Notes under the pieces: model-generated | What the model saw: only the letters and a program-made list of their open reading frames with translations | Told to the model about the DNA's origin: nothing | Databases searched by the model: none | Shown here: positions 58,162 through 64,000 of the stretch, piece by piece | Position numbering within the stretch: position 1 is the stretch's first letter | How the letters are laid out: each line of letters begins with the position of its first letter | Source: Brevibacillus daliensis | GTDB lineage: Bacteria; Bacillota; Bacilli; Brevibacillales; Brevibacillaceae | Assembly (NCBI RefSeq): GCF_021245735.1 | Contig: NZ_JAJISB010000001.1 | Span: 1-64,000 of the forward strand | DNA: 64,000 nt | Direction: 5' to 3' | Translations under genes and position numbers: made by a program

Positions 58162-58204
58162 TAGTGAACTAATAACTTTTATCTTTTTACGTTTCTTACA
58201 TAGA

Positions 58205-58244
58205 ACACCCCTGAAGATAGTTACATTTTCAGGGGTGTTTTTTT
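58205..58244 (+). terminator. Terminator after the glyoxalase-like gene
   Basis: ACACCCCTGAA and TTCAGGGGTGT form an 11-base stem, followed by seven T. Confidence 0.92.
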
Positions 58245-58336
58245 GTTACCGTTTTAGTTGCACATAAAAGGTGATGAGCATGACCAAAAAAATTTCTTTA
58301 ATTTAAAATTGTTGCACAAGGGCAAATGTGTATGTT

Positions 58337-58358
58337 AATGTTTACCCAGGGAAACATT
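58337..58358. promoter_or_regulatory. MntR-type operator upstream of the metal importer
   Basis: AATGTTTACC-CA-GGGAAACATT is a 22-base near-perfect palindrome 37-58 bases before the lipoprotein gene. The half-site TTTxCC...GGxAAA fits known MntR/DtxR boxes. It overlaps a possible -10 of a promoter with TTGCAC at 58312-58317, so binding of Mn-loaded MntR would block transcription. Confidence 0.65.
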
Positions 58359-58394
58359 TTAGGTTTAATATAAAAAAATTGCAGGAGGACAATT

Positions 58395-59366
58395 ATGGGA
58401 TTATTCAGAAATAAGCTTTTTAGGCATCTAGTTATCGTTTATGGTTTGCTAGGTTCAATTCTTCTGGCAGGTTGCGGTGCTTTTTCAGAATCCGCCTCTC
58501 CTTCCGTTCAGACTGAATACCAAGGAGATAAAAAATGGAAAGTAACCACAACTATCGGAATGATTGCTGATATTACGAAAAATGTTGGCGGAGATAAAGT
58601 GGAGGTCACACAATTGATGGGTGCTGGTGTTGATCCCCATCTATATAAAGCATCGCAGGGTGATATCAAACGAATAGAAGAAGCAGATATCGTCTTCTAC
58701 AATGGACTTCACTTGGAAGGGAAGATGACGGAAATTTTCGAAAAAATGGAAAAGCATAAACCTGTTATTCCAGTTTCAAAAAACGTTCCAAAAGATCTCT
58801 TGTTAGGCGATCCTACTTATCCTGACCAAGCTGATCCGCACATTTGGTTTGATGTCTCCCTTTGGAGAATGGCTGTTGAGCAGGTTCGTGACTCTCTGAT
58901 TGAAATTGATCCAGTAAATAAAACGACATACGAAACAAATGCTTCTGCCTATATCAAAGAACTAGATAACATGCATGAATACGCCAAAGCACAAATTGCT
59001 TCCATTCCAAAAGAACAACGAGTACTGGTTACCGCTCATGATGCTTTTGCTTATTTTGGTAAAGCATATGATATCGAGGTTAGTGCTTTACAAGGAATAA
59101 GCACCGCATCTGAATATGGTCTAAAAGATGTTCAAAAGTTAGTAGATCAGCTTGTTGATACAAAAATAAAAGCTGTGTTTGTGGAATCATCTGTCTCCAA
59201 ACGTTCGATTGAAGCAGTAATTGAAGGAGCAGCAGCTAAAAACCATCAGGTAGTCATTGGTGGTGAGTTATTCTCCGACGCAATGGGGAATCCAGGAACA
59301 CCCGAAGGAACCTATCTGGGTATGGTGAAGCATAACGTCGATTCAATTGTCTCTGCATTAAAATAA
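58395..59366 (+). CDS. mntA: Metal ABC transporter substrate-binding lipoprotein (MntA-like)
   Basis: A 323-residue cluster A-I metal-binding lipoprotein. Lipobox LAGC at about 23-26, metal ligands His in VDPHLYKAS and in ADPHIWFD, then a Glu/Asp pair in the C-terminal half (ESSVSKRS, SDAMG), as in PsaA/TroA/MntA. It is the first gene of a four-gene importer, in front of which an MntR-type box lies. Manganese is preferred over zinc mainly because of the operator and the long permease. Confidence 0.9.
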   Translation: MGLFRNKLFRHLVIVYGLLGSILLAGCGAFSESASPSVQTEYQGDKKWKVTTTIGMIADITKNVGGDKVEVTQLMGAGVDPHLYKASQGDIKRIEEADIVFYNGLHLEGKMTEIFEKMEKHKPVIPVSKNVPKDLLLGDPTYPDQADPHIWFDVSLWRMAVEQVRDSLIEIDPVNKTTYETNASAYIKELDNMHEYAKAQIASIPKEQRVLVTAHDAFAYFGKAYDIEVSALQGISTASEYGLKDVQKLVDQLVDTKIKAVFVESSVSKRSIEAVIEGAAAKNHQVVIGGELFSDAMGNPGTPEGTYLGMVKHNVDSIVSALK

Positions 59367-59382
59367 TAAGGAGGTTGTCCTC

Positions 59383-60171
59383 ATGGGAATCGCTCATCCA
59401 GATTTACCGTTATCTATACGTGATATTACTGTAGCCTATCAAAAAAAACCTGTGCTTCGACACGTATCATTAGACATTCCTGAAGGTAGGCTGATCGGAA
59501 TTATTGGTCCCAATGGCGCTGGAAAGTCTACCTTGATCAAATCGATTCAAGGTCTTGTTCCAGCAGCCTCTGGTCAAGTAAGTATTTACGGAAAACCTTT
59601 CAAAGAGCAACGAAAGCTGATTGGTTACGTTCCACAAAGAGAATCTGTTGATTGGGATTTCCCTACTGATGCTCTTGATGTCGTGCTAATGGGTCGTTAC
59701 GGAAAACTTGGGTGGTTTAAGCGACCTAGCAAGCGCGATAAGGAATGGGCTATGGAATGTCTTAGTAAAGTGGGAATGGCCGATTACTCCAACAGACAGA
59801 TAAGTCAGTTGTCTGGAGGGCAACAACAGCGTGTTTTCCTCGCACGAGCTCTCGCTCAAGAAGCGCAGATATATTTTATGGATGAACCCTTTGCTGGCGT
59901 AGACGCTGCCACAGAAAAAGCTATCATCCAGCTCTTGAATGATTTGAAAGCACAGAAAAAAACCGTGCTGGTTGTACACCACGACTTACAGACTGTTACA
60001 GAATATTTTGACTATATTGTCATGATAAACAAACGGCTCATTGCTGCTGGTCCTACAGAGGAAGTTTTCACTTCAGACAATCTACAAAAAACATATGGGG
60101 GGCGCCTTCAGTTTATCGGTGAACACACGGCTGTCCATACCGATACAAACAAAAAGGGGGCACTTGTATGA
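59383..60171 (+). CDS. mntB: Manganese ABC transporter ATP-binding protein (MntB-like)
   Basis: A 262-residue ATPase: Walker A GPNGAGKST, signature LSGGQQQRVFLARAL, Walker B IYFMDEPFAG, switch VVHHDL. AAGGAGG precedes the ATG. Its end overlaps the next permease by four bases. Confidence 0.95.
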   Translation: MGIAHPDLPLSIRDITVAYQKKPVLRHVSLDIPEGRLIGIIGPNGAGKSTLIKSIQGLVPAASGQVSIYGKPFKEQRKLIGYVPQRESVDWDFPTDALDVVLMGRYGKLGWFKRPSKRDKEWAMECLSKVGMADYSNRQISQLSGGQQQRVFLARALAQEAQIYFMDEPFAGVDAATEKAIIQLLNDLKAQKKTVLVVHHDLQTVTEYFDYIVMINKRLIAAGPTEEVFTSDNLQKTYGGRLQFIGEHTAVHTDTNKKGALV

Positions 60172-61511
60172 ACTGGCTTCAAGTCTTGCAAGATCCTAAC
60201 ACACAATGGGTTCTTGCCGGATGTATATTGTTAGGCATTAGTAGCGGTGTGCTTGGCAGCTTTGCCTTCTTGCGGGGGCGTTCTCTTATGGGGGATGCGC
60301 TAGCGCATGCTGCGCTCCCCGGCGTTTGTTTAGTCTTTTTGTTAACAGGTTCTAAATCTATTGGTTTCTTCCTGGTAGGTGCCGCTATCTCTGGTTTGTT
60401 AGCCACATATTGCATCACCATGATAACCAAACATTCAAGGATAAAGGAGGATACCGCTCTCGCCTTGAACTTGTCTGTTTTTTTCGGAATTGGGATCGTA
60501 CTGCTTACCTATATCCAGCACAGTGACAGCGGTAACCAAAGCGGACTTGATAAATTCTTGTTTGGTCAGGCAGCCTCTCTGGTGGGAAGCGATGTCAATA
60601 CGATGATAGCTGTTAGCTCAGTCTTATTGATTATCACTGCACTCTTGTTTAAGGAGTTTAAGCTGCTCTCCTTCGACCAAGGTTTCGGCAAAGGTCTCGG
60701 CTTCCCAATGGGATTTCTAGATGGACTATTGATGGTTATGCTTTTAATGTCAGTCGTAATCGGCCTTCAGGCAGTTGGTGTCGTACTAATGGCAGCCATG
60801 CTGATCACGCCAGCAGTTACTGCGAGATATTGGACGAACAAATTAAGTACCATGGTTATTCTTTCAGGTTTGTTTGGGGCATTAAGTGGTGCTTTTGGAA
60901 CTCTGCTCAGCACACAGATCCAGAACCTTCCGACTGGTCCTATTATCGTCTTAGGCTCCACCACCCTCTTTCTGTTCTCACTTCTATTTTCACCAAAGAG
61001 AGGGATTCTGTTCCGTTTTCTCAGATTCATGCAGGTTCGTAAAAAAGTACTGCATCAGGATATCCTACGTTCCCTGTATGATGTAATGGAAGATAGTAAA
61101 AAAGAGAATTCTATCCCGGCCTCTTTCTTCTCAGTGGAAAGGCTAGCAATCAAGAGTGGCAAACAAGCCCAAACTGTTGAAAAAGCATTGCGCACCTTGC
61201 TGAAAAAGGGATGGGTAACCCAGGATAAGGAAGATCCGCAAAAATGGGGATTTAATCAGAAAGGACTTCATGTCGCACATTCCCTGGTTCTAAATCAACG
61301 TTTATGGGATTTATTTCAGATGCACGAGCAAAATTTCCATGGCTACACAATTGACCAAAGTGAGGAAGAGATTATTCCTCAATTAAACGGTGTCCAATTG
61401 GAAATGATGTTAAAAGAACTAGAGCACCATAATATGACTCCGACACTAGTTGCTATTCAATCCTATAAAATAGCAAATCATACACCTGATCAAGGAGGTG
61501 TAACAGCATGA
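60168..61511 (+). CDS. mntC: Manganese ABC permease with C-terminal winged-helix domain (MntC-like)
   Basis: A 447-residue fusion. About 1-285 is an ABC-3 permease with eight to nine transmembrane helices (QAVGVVLMAAMLITPA). The rest (about 290-447) is soluble and resembles a DtxR/MntR-type helical region: LAIKSGKQAQTVEKALRTLL then KKGWVTQDKE. B. subtilis MntC is likewise long (about 435 residues), so the form is known, but the extra domain may sense metal or bind regulatory partners. It overlaps mntB and mntD by four bases each. Confidence 0.9.
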   Translation: MNWLQVLQDPNTQWVLAGCILLGISSGVLGSFAFLRGRSLMGDALAHAALPGVCLVFLLTGSKSIGFFLVGAAISGLLATYCITMITKHSRIKEDTALALNLSVFFGIGIVLLTYIQHSDSGNQSGLDKFLFGQAASLVGSDVNTMIAVSSVLLIITALLFKEFKLLSFDQGFGKGLGFPMGFLDGLLMVMLLMSVVIGLQAVGVVLMAAMLITPAVTARYWTNKLSTMVILSGLFGALSGAFGTLLSTQIQNLPTGPIIVLGSTTLFLFSLLFSPKRGILFRFLRFMQVRKKVLHQDILRSLYDVMEDSKKENSIPASFFSVERLAIKSGKQAQTVEKALRTLLKKGWVTQDKEDPQKWGFNQKGLHVAHSLVLNQRLWDLFQMHEQNFHGYTIDQSEEEIIPQLNGVQLEMMLKELEHHNMTPTLVAIQSYKIANHTPDQGGVTA

Positions 61512-62389
61512 ATAGTTTTTGGATTATACTAACTGGTTCTCTCGTAGCAGCTACGTGTGGCTTTCTTGGTTGTTTCCTTATTTTAAGAAGGATGGCTATG
61601 TTAGGAGATGCGATCAGCCACGCTATTTTACCTGGCATTGCCATCGCTTTTTTATTGACTGGTGGACGTGATTCTATTGCTATGCTTGTGGGTGCAGCCG
61701 TCATTGGCCTACTCACTGTTTTTTTGATACAACTCTTCCATCAAAGCGGAGTAAAATCTGACGCAGCCATCGGTGTAACTTTTACAGCATTATTTGCTAT
61801 CGGTGTTGTCCTCATCTCCCTGTATGGTTCACACATCGACCTTGATCTAGATTGTGTGTTATATGGAGAGATTGCCTATGTTCCTTGGGACACCCTTGTC
61901 ATTAACGGTGCAGAATGGGGTCCACGAGCTGTTTGGGGATTGGGCATCATATTTATAATCAGCTTGCTCGTAGTTGGTCTTTTCTTCAAGCAATTCAAAA
62001 TTTGCACCTTTGATCCAGCAATGGCTGCAGCGATTGGAATTCCTGTTGCTCTCTTCCATTACTTACTTATGGGTTTAGTATCGATGGCTACTGTCGCCTC
62101 TTTTGAAAGCGTAGGTGCTATCCTTGTTGTGGCAATGATGGTTGTTCCCAGTGCTACTGCTTATCTTTTAACCGATCGACTTCCTGTTATGCTCGGGTTA
62201 AGCATGCTAATTGGAGTATTATGCTCAATACTTGGATATAGCCTAGCTACTTGGCTAGATAGTTCTATTGCGGGATCCATGACAGTGGTTGCTGGTTTAT
62301 TATTTTTGATCAGCTTTCTTTTCTCTCCTCGTTATGGTCTTGTGTCAAAATGGCAGGTTCGTAGACAGATAAAGTTAGAGCTTGAATAG
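61508..62389 (+). CDS. mntD: Manganese ABC permease (MntD-like)
   Basis: A 293-residue ABC-3 permease with eight to nine transmembrane helices, including ESVGAILVVAMMVVPSATA. Length equals B. subtilis MntD. Paired with MntC it should form a heteromeric channel. The start overlaps mntC by four bases (ATGA). Confidence 0.94.
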   Translation: MNSFWIILTGSLVAATCGFLGCFLILRRMAMLGDAISHAILPGIAIAFLLTGGRDSIAMLVGAAVIGLLTVFLIQLFHQSGVKSDAAIGVTFTALFAIGVVLISLYGSHIDLDLDCVLYGEIAYVPWDTLVINGAEWGPRAVWGLGIIFIISLLVVGLFFKQFKICTFDPAMAAAIGIPVALFHYLLMGLVSMATVASFESVGAILVVAMMVVPSATAYLLTDRLPVMLGLSMLIGVLCSILGYSLATWLDSSIAGSMTVVAGLLFLISFLFSPRYGLVSKWQVRRQIKLELE

Positions 62390-62397
62390 TATAGGAG

Positions 62398-62441
62398 GAA
62401 TACCCTAGAGTTCTTGGACGATTCTCTTGGGTATTCTTTTA
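62398..62441 (+). terminator. Terminator of the mnt operon
   Basis: GAATACCC/GGGTATTC stem enclosing a partly paired loop, followed by TTTTATT. Confidence 0.8.
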
Positions 62442-62461
62442 TTGAACGTATTCAACGAGAC

Positions 62462-62869
62462 CTACAAGTCCCCAACGGCGATTGCCTCAATCTCAATCAA
62501 CAGTTCATCCCTGATGAGCTTTCGAACTTCAACCGCTGAGCTGGCTGGCGGATTCAGTGTATTGACGTACTGATCCCTAATTTCCCGTACAATCTGCATT
62601 TTCGAAATGTCGGTCAAAAAAAATGTCAATTTCACCACATCGTTAAAGCAGACTCCTGCAGCTTCCAATGCACATTTTATATTTTCGAAAACCTGTTTCG
62701 TTTGCGAGGCTAGATCGCCTGTACCGACCACTTGGCCATCCTTATTTAGGGCCACCTGTCCGGATACATAAATCGTCCGTACGTTCCTAACCTCCACCAC
62801 GTTCGTGTAACCAAATGTTGCTGGCATCGTTTCAGGGTTAATAAATTTTACTTGTTTACTATTCTGCAT
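62462..62869 (-). CDS. RidA-family protein
   Basis: A 135-residue YjgF/YER057c/UK114 protein. RidA members hydrolyse reactive enamine/imine intermediates released by PLP enzymes. The IYVSGQVALNKDG start and NPPASSAVEVRKLIRDELLIEIEAIA end are typical; the key Arg (VEVRKL, in the RidA Arg105 region) is present. It is isolated and its partner PLP enzyme is not evident in the window. Confidence 0.9.
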   Translation of the reverse strand: MQNSKQVKFINPETMPATFGYTNVVEVRNVRTIYVSGQVALNKDGQVVGTGDLASQTKQVFENIKCALEAAGVCFNDVVKLTFFLTDISKMQIVREIRDQYVNTLNPPASSAVEVRKLIRDELLIEIEAIAVGDL

Positions 62870-63017
62870 CTAATTTGCTCCTCCCTCTTGGTCTTTTGAA
62901 TCTACGACTGGTTACCATTTGTTAGGAAAAACATTTTAATACATCTAGGTCATCCCTGCCCATTAACTGAGTAGCATACAAGTAAGTGAAGCCCAGAAGT
63001 ATATATTTTTTTCAGTT

Positions 63018-63050
63018 AATAAAAGAGAAGAATTCAAGATCCTTCTCTTT
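63018..63050 (-). terminator. Terminator after the M24 peptidase gene
   Basis: Minus-strand AAAGAGAAG/CTTCTCTTT 9-base stem followed by TATTAA, just after the stop codon. Confidence 0.65.
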
Positions 63051-63078
63051 CATTACTGCTTATTTATGTAACAGTCAT

Positions 63079-64000
63079 CTACAGAATTTGTAACTCTTTT
63101 GGATAAGAGGTCAACAGCTCTACCCCATTATCTGTAACAAACACATCATCCTCAATGCGAACGCCACCAACACCTGGCAAATAGATTCCTGGCTCAATTG
63201 TAAATACCATACCACTTACCAGCTTATCCTGATTAGCTCCGTGCACAGAAGGATATTCATGAACATCCATTCCCATACCATGCCCTAAGCGATGAGTGAA
63301 ATACTCCCCATAACCACTCTCTACAATTACATCACGTGCTGTCTGATCTAAATGTGCGAGAGTAACACCTGGACGTACTTCTTTAATAGCAGCCAAGTTA
63401 GCTCTAAGTACAGCATCATATATTTCCTTTTGGCGCTCGTTGATATCTCCAACAGCAAATGTTCGGGTAATATCGGAGACATAACCATTCAGATAGACTC
63501 CCATGTCAAACAACAATAAATCGCCGTGCTCAATTTTTTTGGTACCAGGCTTGCCATGTGGTAATGCAGAATTGGCACCACTAAGCACCATAGTAGAGAA
63601 GGAAGGACCTTGTGAACCCAACTTCTTCATTAGATATTCCAGTTCCGCTACCATATCCGCTTCCGTTACGCCTGCTTTTACTCTGCTCAGACCTTGGCGA
63701 AGAACCTCTTCAATGACTTCACACGCTTTTCTGATCTTGCTAGCTTCTTCTGGACTTTTTTTCAGTCTCATTTGACGCAGAGGCTCCTCTACATCCACAA
63801 ACGCTGCAATATCTAGCTCGTCTACCATTCTTTCATAAATCTGCATAGTAAGATGGCTTTTTTCAACAGCCAGCTTGGCTATGCCCGCAGGTAGAGCTTG
63901 CTTCAGAACCTGATAAGGATTCTGTGTATCTGAATGCGTCTGAATGTTGGTAACACTAGACGCCGCCATTGCTGCATCCTTATCCAATGCTGGTACAATC
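63079..64000 (-). CDS. M24 family Xaa-Pro peptidase, N-terminus beyond window
   Basis: A metallopeptidase of the pita-bread fold; about 307 residues are in the window and the frame stays open through position 64000 (IVPALDKDAA upstream of the first possible start codon), so about 50 residues are missing. Metal ligands appear in LLFDMGVYLNGYVSDITRTF (two Asp), HRLGHGMGMDVHE (His), TIEPGIY (Glu) and GVRIEDDV (Glu). This is the YqhT/PepQ-like class, which clips Xaa-Pro dipeptides or N-terminal residues. The exact substrate is unknown. Confidence 0.92.
   Translation of the reverse strand, partial: IVPALDKDAAMAASSVTNIQTHSDTQNPYQVLKQALPAGIAKLAVEKSHLTMQIYERMVDELDIAAFVDVEEPLRQMRLKKSPEEASKIRKACEVIEEVLRQGLSRVKAGVTEADMVAELEYLMKKLGSQGPSFSTMVLSGANSALPHGKPGTKKIEHGDLLLFDMGVYLNGYVSDITRTFAVGDINERQKEIYDAVLRANLAAIKEVRPGVTLAHLDQTARDVIVESGYGEYFTHRLGHGMGMDVHEYPSVHGANQDKLVSGMVFTIEPGIYLPGVGGVRIEDDVFVTDNGVELLTSYPKELQIL

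Overview
The window is from a low-GC, spore-forming Firmicute and looks most like Brevibacillus, near B. laterosporus. Evidence: the 5' end of a 16S rRNA gene at the left edge, sporulation genes yqfC and yqfD, SLH-type wall anchoring, and a long stretch sharing gene content with the Bacillus yqe/yqf region. The genus is inferred from 16S and protein resemblance read by eye, not from a search. Most genes lie on the minus strand.

1-9.2 kb: 16S rRNA 5' end and its upstream region, an alpha/beta hydrolase, an SLH-protein/S41-protease pair overlapping a zinc-ribbon gene, yqfO (Nif3-like), trmK and an acyl-CoA dehydrogenase. 9.3-21.3 kb: a DUF2157-like membrane protein, then the macromolecular-synthesis block sigA-dnaG-yqfL-ccpN-recO-yqzL-era-cdd-dgkA-ybeY-phoH-yqfD-yqfC. 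pgpH, which lies between phoH and ybeY in B. subtilis, is absent. 21.4-24.2 kb: accessory genes (ArsR regulator, MFS pump, GNAT, CDGSH protein). 24.4-28.4 kb: the nfeD-floA membrane-stress operon behind a clear sigma-W promoter, then yqeY and rpsU. 28.6-38.4 kb: murF, ddl, a TetR/membrane-protein pair, an SPFH protein with an unlisted ribbon-helix-helix protein, an RlmI-like methyltransferase, a Na/Pi cotransporter and lrgAB. 38.4-48.4 kb: nudix-mtaB-rsmE-prmA-dnaJ-dnaK-grpE-hrcA (CIRCE-controlled) and hemW.

48.4-55.5 kb is the standout. Where B. subtilis has hemW directly beside lepA, this genome carries an AT-rich biosynthetic cluster for a thiazole/oxazole-modified ribosomal peptide (LAP/TOMM). 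In transcription order it has a 57-residue precursor gene missed by ordinary gene calling (core CACASGCGATA), a long hairpin, an McbB-like leader-binding protein, a SagB/McbC-like dehydrogenase, two tandem divergent YcaO proteins, an ABC-2 permease and its ATPase. The dehydrogenase gene carries a frameshift near its 3' end that removes about 24 conserved residues. The product may therefore be made altered, made by recoding, or not made at all.

55.5-64 kb: lepA, a glyoxalase-like protein, a manganese ABC importer (mntABCD-like) with an MntR-type operator, a RidA protein and an M24 peptidase cut by the window edge.

Several starts were moved to codons with proper ribosome-binding sites (sigA, dnaG, era, ddl, dnaK, prmA, yqfC, acyl-CoA dehydrogenase). 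Three genes too short for routine calling were added: rpsU, the ribbon-helix-helix gene and the peptide precursor. YqzL was placed inside a longer frame. ccpN appears to need an ATT or ATC start.
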